Part shown: positions 1 to 10,534 of the stretch, piece after piece
Numbering within the stretch: the first letter of the stretch is position 1
Layout of the letters: each line of letters opens with the position of its first letter
From: Rhynchopus sp. YZ270_cl-10
Taxonomy: Eukaryota > Euglenozoa > Diplonemea > Diplonemida > Diplonemidae
Assembly (NCBI GenBank): GCA_964035575.1
Contig: OZ037915.1
Location: forward strand, 372,001 to 436,000
Direction: 5' to 3'
Length of the DNA: 64,000 nucleotides
Notes under the pieces: generated by a model
Told to the model about the DNA's origin: nothing
The model's input: only the letters and a program-made list of their open reading frames with translations
The model's database searches: none
Made by a program: the position numbers and the translations under genes

Positions 1-854
1 GCTCCTTTTCGATCCTGCCAAGAGCCGCACCGCTCCAGCTATAGAGATGCACTCGTTTAGAGCGTACCACAGCAAAGACACAGGCAGACCGTGACAGCGC
101 AACATGGCGCCCATCTGAAGTCACACATGCAACGATTTCACCTGTCTTCACATCCCACAGAATTGCGTTCAGATTCTTCTTGGAGGAGCTCATCATCCAC
201 CCACCACAGTGCGACATCACCACATTCTTGCACCTTTCATGCGAGAGAGAGCGGAGCAACGTCAGGTCTTCGTCATACACAGAGATGCTGTCTCTGCCCT
301 TCGAGACAACAACACCGCCACTCGCGAACACTGCGGAGCTGGGGCCACCGACTTTGCGGAGCACCTCCCCACCCGGGAGCGCAACCTCGTGGATACCTCC
401 CTCGCACGCCAGGTAGCAGCGTGTCTTGCACCGTGAGATGGCAGGCGGACCTCCACTCAATAACGGCATTTCAAAGTCAAACGCAGTCTCGAAGGTTTCT
501 GTGTCAAAGCCACCAAAACACGTGGCCAAGCCATCATAGGAATAAACACAAAGCATGCCACAAGGAGACAGACACAAGTGCTCCGTACGAGGTGATACAG
601 TGTACTCAGCAGGACACTTGATATCGGCCAAGCGAGGGCGGGCAAGCACAACCTGCACCCCTGCATCAAACACAGTGTCCTGCAGACGGCACGTCCCCTC
701 CAGCACCTGCGTGCCGATGCGCATCTCGACAGACGCAGGCGAGACAGCAAACGCCGTGCATGCAATCTCCTTTGCCGCTGCAGCGTCCGCCTCGCACGGC
801 ACCTCCACTGTTGCAGTCACGCCTGACTCTTCCAGCACAAAGGTCACATCCATT
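1..854 (-). CDS. Ubl-like N-terminal domain plus WD-like propeller protein, partial
   Basis: The minus strand is open from an ATG at 854 to base 1, so the 5' end is present and the 3' end is cut by the window edge; about 284 residues are visible. Residues 1-80 begin MDVTFVLEES and look like a small beta-grasp (ubiquitin-like) domain; the same start is seen in the genes at 21477-23177 and 63065-63847. From about residue 95 on there are short beta-strand repeats of WD/propeller type, for example HLCLSPCGMLCVYSYDG, ISVYDEDLTLLRSL and AILWDVKTGEIVACV, the last being a good WD-like blade end. The role is unknown; such propellers normally scaffold protein complexes. Plus-strand ORFs across this stretch are shadows. 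The frame is sure, the Ubl label is inference. Confidence 0.72.
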
Positions 855-3384
855 GTTTTGTCTTCTTCTTCCACCTCAGTCAGGAGATGAGGTGTGGGTT
901 ATTTTCGCTGTATCTGTAGTTTCCACCAACAGAAGAGGGTTTTCCAAAGGTGTGAAAAAGAGCTGCCGATGCAGCCCCCTCGAAACACCCACTGCCTTGA
1001 GTGGTGTCAAGATAAATGAAGAAAAGCGAAAGAGGTAGTTCTTCGAATGTAAAAAGGAGACGGAGACGTTTTCTTTTTCTTCTTCTTTTGAGCAAAAAGT
1101 TGAGGAACAGAATCTTGGTCAAAAAGAGAACATAAAACGTGTGTGTGTGTTTTCTTTGGGGGGTGGATCAACGCAGGGGAACGTTGTCATACGGAGAAGA
1201 TACCCGAAGGGAAAAAAAGAAAAAAAAATTCAAATGAAAGACGGGCCTCTCTGTGCACACATACACAGATCTCTTTTCGAAGGGTGGAAAGGGTGCGAGG
1301 GGAAGGGGTGGGGTAACTTTTGAGATACAAAAGCCCTCTCGTGAACAGTGTACCTTGAAGAGCCTGACTGGTGCACCGTGGGGTGGACCCTCAACCATGC
1401 AAAATAAAAGTTGTCAGATGTGACTCTCTTTTAATGTACACACACAATCGTGGAGGGCACTGGATTTCTAAAACAAAATTGATTATTAACCAAATTCAAA
1501 CGGTTCTATTTCACAGAAAAGAAGGCGTGAGAAGAGGGACACTTTTTACGTAAAAAAAGCCAAAAAAAAGACAAGCATTTAAAAAAAAAGGGGGTTGAAA
1601 GTATTTTCATCATATGCAATCAATAAATTGATAGGGGGTTGAAAGTGAAAAAAACACCTCACCCAGAGGTGTCTTGGTTCTCCGCGGGCTGCTGAAACCA
1701 CGAGAGAGTACTTTCAGTTGGTTATGCAAAAGCTTACATGAAGGGAGATAGAGACGTTGTATGCAGGTACATAATCATTTGCTCCCAAAAAAAAAAGGGT
1801 CACCTCGTACTCACAAATTGACACAAAAGAAAAATTTGGAACAATGGAGCCCAAAGCTCTCGTGTGATGCACCTAGGAAGAAAAAAAGAGAAGTTGAAAG
1901 TGCAAAACGCCTCACCGTTCATCGGCGGACGCAGGGCACTGAAGAAAAAAATAACCGACACTTTTTTTTTGAAAATTGGTCGCATTAGTGTGCACCCGAG
2001 GATGAACACCTCCTGTCTTTTTATTCATTTTTTTTGGGGGGTGCGAATAACAGAACTACACGACTTAGTGTCAATATTATTTTCTTGAAAATGGAATAAA
2101 AAAAAATCAATTTTGGTGAAGATGATCCGAAGCTTCACAGTGCTTAGCGCCACCTTTTAAAAAATTCCCCCTCCCTTTCCCCCCTCTTTAAAGATGTATA
2201 TCACAGAAAGCAAAATCTTTCACACACAGACACTTACTTTTTTTTTGTTTTTCGGTTCATTTGTTTTGACCCCTTTTTCCCGCACGTCGTATGTGGGTTA
2301 GCTTATGCAGGAAAAAGAAAAATCTGGGGATGGGAGGAAAATTTTTTTTCTAAAAAAAAAATATGAAGAGATGACCAAACGCTCTCTATGGAAGCGTAAC
2401 ACCACCTAAATAATGATCAAGATACTTTTGAAAAGAAAAACCGTGGGGTTTAAAAAAAAAAGAAAGGTTTATAAGATGACCCTAAGCCTCTCGTGCTTAG
2501 TCACCTTAGTAAAAAAGCAACTAAAAAACTGGAAAAAAAAAAAGGGGGGATGGAAGGGTGCAAAATCTCGTTCTTGAAATCTACCATTGTTTAAAAAAAG
2601 AAAAGAAAGTTGACTTGAAATACAAAGCCCTCTCGTGACAGTGTACCTTAAAGAAATGGATCGCAAGATGAATGTGCCTCGTCATTGCACACAGCATCAA
2701 GGGGGGGGGATGTGGGTATGTGCGGAAGAAGTTTCTCACCCGGAATTTTTTAACCCGGTTTTTTTTTTTTTTTTGGAAGCTTTGGAAGGTTTTTTTTTTG
2801 TATTAGTGTAGGCGCGCACATAACCAGGGGGGGATTTTGGTTGTTGTTGATTTTACCGTTTTTCCTTTTTCTTTTTGAAATATTGTATTAGTGTCAGCCA
2901 CCCTTGAGGATGCCTACAACAAATGGATGTATTCTTTTACGATACGTGTTTTGAAAAAAATGTATGTTTATTTTTTTTAGCGTTCCGCTGTTGTATTTTT
3001 CCATCTTCTTTTTTGTTAAAATTTTTTCGCACACAGGTAACAATAGCAAAAAAGAAAATAGTACATCAGAGGATCTACAGGTCACCTAAAATTTCCAAAG
3101 TTTATCAGGTGAACTGTTTATTTTTAGCCACCTTTAATAGAAAATTTTGTTGAGAACAGTGTATAATTGCCACCCCCTGTGTTGCAATATCCACTTTCCT
3201 TTCTTGAAAAAAAAACTTGGTACACACGCACTGCATTTCTGCACAAAAATAAAAACACACAATAATTGCAGGCATCTCCAAATCTATCCCGAAAGTTGAT
3301 AGTGCAAAATACCTCAGGACACTTTGACACTCCGGGTTATCGAGAAAGAAAAGACCCAAAAACCCCCCCCCCCACTTTTTTTTC
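855..3384. other. Spacer with hairpin repeats
   Basis: No gene was recognised. The stretch is rich in A and T runs and holds hairpin repeats: a GTGTACC/GGTGCACCGTGG copy at about 1324-1400, a GAAGTTGAAAGTGC copy at 1888-1944, an AGATGA...CTAAGC copy at 2467-2507, a TTGACTTGAAATAC copy at 2607-2655, a TTAGTGT...GAGGATG copy near 2880-2925, and a 34-bp sequence at 1601-1634 that recurs at 19821-19854. Confidence 0.6.
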
Positions 3385-4461
3385 TCACGACACACACTGC
3401 ACTGGAGCGAGCGGGCTCAACGTGACTGGGGTTACCAATTCTGCTTCAGACACCTCAGAGAGCTCCGACAGGTCAGATGCGGACACTGACGCGGAGGAGG
3501 CTGTGTCGGCCCGTTCAAAGCTAGGCGACGATTTGCGTCTCGCTTTACGTCTGGGTGTATCTAATGTGTCATCACTGAAGGTCACTTGCACCTGCAAAAG
3601 AGAGGGAAGCGTTTGTGTTGTGTTCGCAAGGGTGGTGTAGACATACATCAGACCCGTCCCGCAATGCGAGCAAGGCCTCCTGCGTGAGCGCGATACCTTC
3701 GATAGTGCGTACACCGCGGAGTGCCTTCTTCAGGCGGAATTTGTGTCGGGCCTGCGCAAGGTGGTTTTTTTTAAATGACAAACTAAGCCTTTCCGGCACA
3801 ACATTGAAAAAAAATGTATCTCTCTCAAAGACTAAGATAGGTCTAAAAACACACAACAACACACCTGTTTGAAAAGCGATGCGAGCGATTCTTCGCCCTT
3901 CGGGATTGTGATGACCCGCTTCTCCCTCGGGTTTGAGATGTGCGAGACACAAAGGCGGAGTTGTGTCCGCGCGCGCTCTCTATTGTCTTTAAGCCTCTGG
4001 TGCACCGGCCCGACTTCCCCCGTCAGGAAAGGGTGCTCCTCGGGTGATTCGGGGTCACTGCTGTCGCAGCTGCGCTTCTTCTTCTTCTTCTTGATGGGCG
4101 CTTTGTTGATGCCCTTGGAGGCCCCCTTCTTGGCTTGCGAGAGAGGGAAGTGCTTGAGGCACTTTCCGCAGACAAGCGCACCGTTGCCTTCGGGGTTAAG
4201 CACGTCAGGGCTGTAGCATTTTGGGCAGCGGATGTAGGCAGGGAGTTCCTCGTCCTCGTCGTCATGGTCGCTGGGCTTTGCGTCCTCGTCCACAGCCTGT
4301 ACATCGATGAGAACAGATGCGGCGCGCTCAACGTTCCCCGCACTCTCATGCAACACAGCTGCCGCGTCGCTCCGTTCCAACGTCGGAAAGCACGCAAGCA
4401 GCGTCTGGATATCCGCCTCTGTAAACTTCCCGCTCGTGGTCTTGCAATAGTTTTGGGTCAT
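3385..4461 (-). CDS. CUE-like domain and zinc-ribbon protein, three exons
   Basis: Proposed exons are 3865-4461, 3647-3751 and 3385-3591, all joined in phase 0, giving about 302 residues. The introns are 113 bp (donor GTGTGT, acceptor GCGCAG) and 55 bp (GTATGT, TTGCAG). Residues 11-53 (TEADIQTLLACFPTLERSD then ...GNVERAASVLID) fit a CUE/UBA-type ubiquitin-binding helix bundle. Residues 79-101 hold a CxxC...CxxC zinc ribbon (CPKC, CGKC). A poly-lysine patch follows, then a segment ending in ...RTIEGIALTQEALLALRDGSD|VQVTF that could be a second small ubiquitin-like fold. The tail is rich in Ser, Asp and Glu. A role in ubiquitin handling is an inference from the CUE match; I recognise no named orthologue. 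Confidence 0.78.
3592..3646 (-). other. Intron 2 of the CUE-like gene (55 bp)
   Basis: On the minus strand it starts GTATGT and ends CTTTTGCAG. Removing it joins GAT to GTG in phase 0 and keeps the reading frame open to the stop at 3385. Intron 1 is at 3752-3864. Confidence 0.75.
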
Positions 4462-5803
4462 TGCTGGAGAAAAAAAAAATGTGTAGAGAGCGAGGGAGCG
4501 GAATCTGTTGGGAAGAGTGGTGAGTTGAAATAGGCCATCTGACAGTGTACCTTATATAGATGTATGATCGATTGGGTGGATTACAATGCAGTCGTACACT
4601 CAGTGTGGTTTACATCTGAAAAACAAAAAAGACAAAGAAATGAGAGAAGGTGGTGGTCCTCCGTAGGCTGTGGTTTTGTTTGTTTTTTGATAAAATTGTT
4701 GGAGTAGTGTAGTTGCCTCGGTTGTGTTGCCACAGTTGTGCAAATCTCCACTGTGTTTTTTTTTCGCCAACACAGTGGGTTACAAAAAACGGGTTCTGGG
4801 CAGTATGTCTTTGCAGGACAATTTGTAGTCTCCCTACTCGTAGTTTTTGAGATGTGAGGGCGGGAAAAAAAAATATAACAACTAAAGTTGCAAAGCGTCA
4901 TAACAAAGAAATGAAATACGTCCTTTCTTTATTCGTTGTTTTGTTGTTTTGTTGATCGCATACATCCATTTCTTTTTTCTCAAACCTCAAAAGTCCCGGA
5001 AAACCCGCGTCCTGAAGTACGGGTGAGAGGTGGAGCACAAGGGGGGGAAGGGGAAGACTCCCCACTCTTTTGCATCGTCGCAACCTCTTCCTGCAGGACA
5101 CAGCACCATTCAGGTGACATGAAAAAATACAAAAATACAAAAAAAAAAAAAACCCCCCGATAAAGGTGACATGCCTCTCTCCCTCCTCCCCTACCTTCAC
5201 GAGACACCCAACCACCCCACCAAGGCACTCCTCACCTCAATACTGTTGTTACAACAAAAACGGGCAACTGTACAAAAAAAAAAAACGCATCAACACGAAA
5301 TAAATTTGACCAAAAAATACAGCCTTCTCTGTGCCAGTTGTACCTTTGGTACATGACCTGGTGCACCGTGGGGTGGACCCTAACTTTACATTCTGATAAA
5401 AGAAACAAGGTTATACAAGATGCACCATATCCTTATCTCAATTGACATTCACCCCTACGCCCAGCAACCCAACCTATATGCAACCTCACAAAACAGCGCA
5501 AATAAAAACTGATGTCAGGTTTAAGCTAGTCTGATGAAAGAAACGAAATCAAAAGAATTTTTTCGATCGCACCGGATTTTTGTGGAGTATGTGTAGCAAC
5601 AAAACCACAACCTTTTCTATGAATAAGCTGTGCCATGTTTTTACATCGCTCTCACCAAAAAAAAATTCGGGCACACACACTCAGATGCGTTTTTCATTTC
5701 CTCCCCAACCAAGACAGTTGTCTCAAAAAATATGGAACTACAACAAATTCAACCAAAATTTCGAAGAAAAAAAAAATCCAAAAAAAAAACCTCCAAAAAC
5801 CTT
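4462..5803. other. Spacer with SINE-like repeats
   Basis: No gene seen. It holds a copy of the TTGTTGGAGTAGTGTAG repeat (4688-4757), a degenerate GTGTACC hairpin copy at 4515-4615, and a better copy at about 5310-5395 with GGTGCACCGTGGGGTGGACC. Poly-A runs are common. Confidence 0.55.
4688..4757 (+). repeat. TTGTTGGAGTAG short interspersed repeat, copy 1
   Basis: A 65-70 bp unit running from GATAAAATTGTTGGAGTAG through GCCTCGGTTGTGTTGCCACA to CAAATCTCCACTGT. It is nearly identical to copies at 35606-35672, 51111-51177 and 56388-56453. The ends can pair (TTGGAG with CTCCA), and each copy is flanked by a T run. Confidence 0.85.
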
Positions 5804-7804
5804 TCACGCACACTGCCACGCAGGAGTATTCCTCGCTGATTCTGGGACCGGCTGTCTTGCGCGTCTTATCGCATTGGTAGGACTCCCGCATGCATCTGGC
5901 TGAGAGGCGACAACACTGGGACGAGCCTCCGGAAGCGGCGCGAAGCTGACCGGCCTGCACACACCATCCCCCCGCTCCACCATCGCGTACGACACCGCCT
6001 CCCTGCTAGGCGGCACAGTCAGGGAACGCACTGCAGCGACCACAAACACCTCGTCCCCAGCAGGCACCACCGCACGCACCGTGCACACCGCGGCACCCCC
6101 TGCACGCGAGACTAGAGGCACCCCACCGTCTCCCCCTCCGCCCAACACCACAGCACAGTCTCTTGCTGACAGCACCTCCACCACGACCTCGATACCTTCC
6201 GCAAACACTCCTGCCGCACAGCAGAACTGCACCAGCCTCGGCGACGCAGACAAACTATTAAAATCGGTCGCAACACACCATTTCACCCCACTCCGCGCAA
6301 GACACAACGGACCCACCGAATTTCCAGAAGCACACACACCATAATACCTACCATGCGGCAACGACGCAGTGGCCAACGTTGTACGACGTGGTGCCACCAC
6401 ACCCTCCCCTCTCCCCACAGCCACCACATGATCACCCGCCTCTACAGTATGTGTAATCGATACCGTCATGGCATGCTGTAAAATATCCTCTGGTAGTGTC
6501 CATTCTACATTCCGTGCTAAGGTGTGTAACGCTGAGCGATTAGAGGTATTCCCTTCGAGAGGAATAATTTTGAGGACACAAGGAGCGGTTTTCACAAAAT
6601 CCGCCAAAATATTCCCTTTTGCAGCATTAAACAGCACAACACCCTTCACCACAACAACCGAATCCGCTGCGACAGACACCCTTTTTGTTTCAAATTGAAA
6701 CGTCAAAATATGGACCATATGCGGGATCGATGCGGTCAAAGAACGTACCGTGGCCTCCTCCCGCTTTGCTGGTATTGCTGTGGTAGGTGTGGCATTCCAT
6801 TTGAGGCATTCACACCCTTTGCTCCCTCTGACAACGATAACAACTTCTGAAACGCTAAGAGAGGAGCCCAGGTTGCGGTTCATCGCGGCAATAATGTTTT
6901 CTGGTGTTTTACATAAGAGGGCGGTAGCAAGCGCGTCAGCGTGCATGCAGGACGGTGCAACCACAGAAACCGACGCCGCCCTGCCCGACCCAGATTCTGC
7001 AAAGCAAACCGGAGATTTTGTGATAGTATCGTAAATATGCGTCAAATTCTCACTCTTCCCCAATTTCGCACCATAGTCACCACTGGTCGCAACGGACGCA
7101 TTTTTTTCGGTCAAAACCGCGGCAGGTTTTCCTCCCACCCCAGGATCCACTACGTCTATCTCCCATTCCCTTTCCCCAGCGACCCGCACCTCTCCACCCC
7201 ATTCCACATAGATCGATCCTTTTCCAAGATGATTCTGTACTGCTTTAAGGAGAAGGTCCACTATATGGCCTTTGGCTATGCCACTTAGATCGATAGAACC
7301 ATCGGATTTTTTTGTTAATGTTTTGGTGTGCGGAGAATAGGAGAAGGTGGTGGACCATGTATCGGAGGAGGGGGGTGCGGACCCGGTTTTCTCCCAGTGG
7401 AGTAGCGCGGTTTCGCAGGATGGATCGAACAGACCGTCCGTTATTCGGTTCATGTGAACGACACAGCGGAGAACGACATCCATCTCAGATGACACTTTCA
7501 GCGTTTCGCCCACGGAAAGCGCGCCAATTTTCGCAACCTCACTGCCAGGATGATACCGTGCAGGGGAAAATGTTTCGTATCCCGCATCAAATATTTTGTT
7601 CGCAACATCCCTTAAGGTATCTTCCGAGACGTCACAGTTCGCCACTTTTATGACATATAACAGATCCATTCGGGTGCCTTCGACAACGATAGGTGGAGGG
7701 GTGCTAGGTTTTGGTTGTTTTGGCGGCGGCTTCGGTGCAGGGGGCCTCCTTGGTGTAGGGGTGGCTTGCATCATTGCGAGCGTTGCTGAGGTAGCGCCGT
7801 TCAT
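5804..7804 (-). CDS. ApbE-type flavin transferase fused to flavin-reductase-like domain
   Basis: A 666-residue uninterrupted ORF. Residues 1-44 are a Pro-rich leader. Residues 45-330 are an ApbE domain: TDGLFDP (122-128), DLSGIAKG (172-179), EWGGEVR (201-207), SGDYG (241-245) and the AD..ATAL motif (289-296). ApbE proteins bind FAD with Mg2+ and attach FMN to Thr/Ser of target proteins. From about residue 365 the sequence fits a flavin-reductase-like split barrel, including VEAGDHVVAVG, HGRYYGV and ATDFNSLSASPRLVQFC; the order suggests one complete and one partial barrel. The C-terminal 50 residues are low complexity. An NAD(P)H-flavin redox or self-flavinylating enzyme is likely. In trypanosomatids ApbE domains are fused to fumarate reductase, so such fusions have a eukaryotic precedent. 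The ApbE call is firm, the second domain less so. Confidence 0.85.
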   Translation of the reverse strand: MNGATSATLAMMQATPTPRRPPAPKPPPKQPKPSTPPPIVVEGTRMDLLYVIKVANCDVSEDTLRDVANKIFDAGYETFSPARYHPGSEVAKIGALSVGETLKVSSEMDVVLRCVVHMNRITDGLFDPSCETALLHWEKTGSAPPSSDTWSTTFSYSPHTKTLTKKSDGSIDLSGIAKGHIVDLLLKAVQNHLGKGSIYVEWGGEVRVAGEREWEIDVVDPGVGGKPAAVLTEKNASVATSGDYGAKLGKSENLTHIYDTITKSPVCFAESGSGRAASVSVVAPSCMHADALATALLCKTPENIIAAMNRNLGSSLSVSEVVIVVRGSKGCECLKWNATPTTAIPAKREEATVRSLTASIPHMVHILTFQFETKRVSVAADSVVVVKGVVLFNAAKGNILADFVKTAPCVLKIIPLEGNTSNRSALHTLARNVEWTLPEDILQHAMTVSITHTVEAGDHVVAVGRGEGVVAPRRTTLATASLPHGRYYGVCASGNSVGPLCLARSGVKWCVATDFNSLSASPRLVQFCCAAGVFAEGIEVVVEVLSARDCAVVLGGGGDGGVPLVSRAGGAAVCTVRAVVPAGDEVFVVAAVRSLTVPPSREAVSYAMVERGDGVCRPVSFAPLPEARPSVVASQPDACGSPTNAIRRARQPVPESARNTPAWQCA

Positions 7805-8888
7805 TGCAAAAAAAGAACAGAAAAAAGTTTTTTTAAAAAAGTTGGTAAAACAAAAGATGAATCTAAGCGGTTGTGATTTTTTAACTCACCTTTAAAAAAT
7901 GTGGGTTAGATAGGTAGTGCAGGAAAAAGAAATAAAAAAGTGAAGTTGATAGTGCAAAGCGCGCCTCTGGGACGCAGAGGCACTGACACTCCGTGGGTAA
8001 AAATAAAAAAATCTGGATTGCTCAGGAGATTTTGAGTGTTTCTCTGAGCAATAAAAATGATGAAAAATTGAAAAAAAAAAAAATATGCCGAAAATGAAAG
8101 GAAGGAAGGTAGGGAGGGTGCACTAAAATGTACCCAAAAAAATGGGGAAAAAATAAGGAAAAAAAGGAAGAAAAAAAGGGGGTTGAGACAAGAGCGCTGA
8201 ACCAGGTTGGTTACCCCCCTCCCTCCTCCTCAAAAGTGCATAGGGTGAGAGTTGTTGATATTCCTCAGTTGTAAAACTGAGGGTTTTTTTTTTTGGATTT
8301 CTAAGAGGGGGTGGTGCCTGGGGCAGTACTCAAAAAAAGCCTCAAGAGAGAGAGAAGTGCATTTTTGTGTTTAGTTTTTGTGTCTGAAAGGAGTTATGTG
8401 TTGTATTGGGGGGGGGGGAAGGGAAAAGGGAAATACGGAATAAAACGAAACGTTTTTTATTTTTTATTTTGTTAGAAGAAAGGTAGGGGGGGAGATAGGC
8501 CAAGCCGGATTACCTCCCCCCCGTGTGTGTGTGTGTGGTTTTTAATAGCCGTACATAAACAGACGACTCTTCCTTCCCTGCTCTACCCACCCAGTTGTTT
8601 CTTATTTTGGTTTTGTTTTGTTTTTTTGTGAAACGAAAAAAAAATTAAAACATTGAAAATGCAAAAAAAAATTGCTAGTGTATATTTTGCATTTTATCTT
8701 ACTTTCTTCTTTCCCCCCCCACCGAACCGCCCTATTTTTTCCCTCCCATGTCGAGAGAGGCATCTTCGGTACTGTTTTTTTATGTCAAAAATTGTGAGAT
8801 TTCACATTATTTCTTCAATCAAAAATAGGTCACACGATCCCTGACCCCCTTGCCTGCCGGCAATTTACCCCCGCTCCGTTGTTGTGCG
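7805..8888. other. Spacer with one hairpin repeat and simple repeats
   Basis: No gene seen. It contains a GAAGTTGATAGTGC hairpin at 7941-7998, a (GT)n run near 8523-8537, and long A, T and G runs. Confidence 0.6.
7941..7998 (+). repeat. Hairpin repeat, GATAGTGC family
   Basis: GAAGTTGATAGTGC...CTCTGGGACGCAGAG...GCACTGACACTCC. AGTGC pairs with GCACT outside and GCCTCTG pairs with CAGAGGC inside. It lies in the spacer just upstream of the ApbE gene. Read in the gene direction, the hairpin is followed by a T-rich run. Confidence 0.8.
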
Positions 8889-9226
8889 TCACTTCTTTGC
8901 CTGAGCATCGAGGAGACCAGTAATGTGCGTGAAGGTGTCTTCTTTGTCCTGTTGTACGTTAGTTGGTGTGGGGGGGATTTAATTGGGAATTGAAGAGTGG
9001 TTGAAATGTGCAAAAAAAACGCAGCTCGGTAAATAAGTATACATACCTCATCTTCCCAGTCCTCCTCCCAATCCTTGGCAGCCTCCTCCTCCACGACGGA
9101 GCCGCTGATCTGCCTCTGTGGCAGGTCTTCTGCCATCTCGAAACGCACGAACTCCTCAAAGTTGTCCGCGTCCTCGTCGTACCACGCACTCCACTGCTTG
9201 TGGTCTGCCTCGGTCTCGGTTGTCAT
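8889..9226 (-). CDS. SEM1: Sem1/Dss1 proteasome-lid subunit, two exons
   Basis: Exons 9047-9226 (60 codons) and 8889-8948 (19 codons plus TGA) join in phase 0 to give 79 residues; the 98-bp intron starts GTATGTATAC and ends CAACAG. The protein is very acidic with two Trp-containing clusters: DADNFEEF, the usual first Dss1 site, and AKDWEEDWEDE, the second. The spliced C-terminus DKEDTFTHITGLLDAQAKK matches the amphipathic C-terminal helix of Dss1. The known family is about 70-90 residues, sits in the 19S proteasome lid, and also joins TREX-2 and BRCA2 complexes. The match rests on length, motif order and intron-corrected tail. Translation through the intron would give an unrelated C-terminus, so splicing decides the call. 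Confidence 0.87.
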
Positions 9227-10534
9227 TGTTGCTGTGTTCTTTTCTTTTTCTTCTGCTTGATTTGAGGTTATTTCATATACATTCTTTTCACGAAACAAAA
9301 AGAGAAAGTTTGTAATTACAGTGGGGCGCAATGTTACGGGCGCGCATAATTATTTATGAACGGGGAGAGATTTTTTTTTCACTAGCTCTCACAGACTCAC
9401 AGCCCGTTACGTCTCACGGAGACGATCCTCTCATTCATTCACGAAAGCTTGCTGCATGGGCAAGGTCGGCTGGCTATAAAGCAGCAGAGAGATGACGACT
9501 CCCGCAGGCTACTCCGTCAGAGCACAACAAATGAGGGATGGTGCTCACCTCTGCACCATCTGCGCCAGGTGCTCTCGCTGATTTGGTGAAGGAGGTGTAC
9601 TCCGGCGTCTCGCTTTTCTTTGCGCGGCGGAATGGTGAGAGCAAAAGTTCCGGTCATGGAACGGAGGATGCGAGGAAGAGTGTGACGTCGAGAAAAACAG
9701 AATGCTAAGAAGAGTAGGACAACAACACAAATAATTCTTCCACTTTCCCATAGGCCACTTGCATTTCCAAAAAAAATGTCCTTTGATATCTTAACCAAAG
9801 AGAGAAATATCGCAAGATTGAGGCGATGTGCAAGGTCGCGCGACGTCCGGGAGAGAACGGGTCAGTCCGGCAACAGCGTGCCAGAGACGTGTACGGGGCC
9901 GTGGGGGTGTGACCTCGCTGGACGAAGCAATGTATTGTCTTGGAGCGAGAGTTCGCTGCAGTGGAGAGCAAGAAGAAACAGAAGAGCAGAAGAAAAGGAA
10001 AGCAGGTGTTGACCTGCGCACCATGTGGCAAAGAGTGCCCCCGACATCCCCAACCATCCCCACCCAAAGACCCCACTGTAGAATGTTCAATGGTGAGGAG
10101 AGAAAGAGTAGAAAAAATCATCATTTCTGGGGACAGTTTTATCGCTTTTTTTTATTTACTCAGTGAAGAGTTGGCTTTTGTTGTTGCTGTTATGAGTGGG
10201 TGCATGCGGGGCGGGATGATCACAGTCCCTCCTTTCACACCACCTTTTCAAACCGCGCTGCCCTACGTTAGGATAGAAAAGAGGGCTTTGCGCACAACGG
10301 GGGGGCTTCATTCATTCCTTCCTTCCTTCCTTTTGTGTGTGTGTTTTTTTTTTCCCTGAAAACTTGGTTGTATTAGTGTAGACACCCGAGGATGAACTCC
10401 ACTATTTTTTTTTTTTCAAAACTTCGTCGCTTTTTATTTAGACCAACCAAATCACGCACAGAGGTGGTTTAACCCAAAGGAAGAATTTAACCCAAAAGAG
10501 CTTTGTTTTTGTTTAAAAATATTTTTTTATTTTC
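9227..10534. other. Spacer with possible plus-strand exons
   Basis: From 9390 to about 10090 the base composition is gene-like rather than homopolymer-rich. There is a TATAAAG at about 9475 and an ATG at 9536 with a 57-codon plus-strand ORF, but I could not assemble a convincing gene. A short repeat at 9385-9435 (CTCACAG...TCACGGAGACGATC) recurs at 44517-44590. A TTAGTGTAGACACCC hairpin lies at 10358-10408. Confidence 0.45.
10358..10408 (+). repeat. Hairpin repeat, TTGGTTGTATTAGTGTAG family
   Basis: AACTTGGTTGTATTAGTGTAG, then ACACCCGAGGATGAACTCCACTA in two parts; TAGTG pairs with CACTA. Other copies are at 43117-43163 and 24707-24748 on this strand, and at 15643-15699, 37810-37857 and 46377-46433 on the other. 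Confidence 0.8.
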
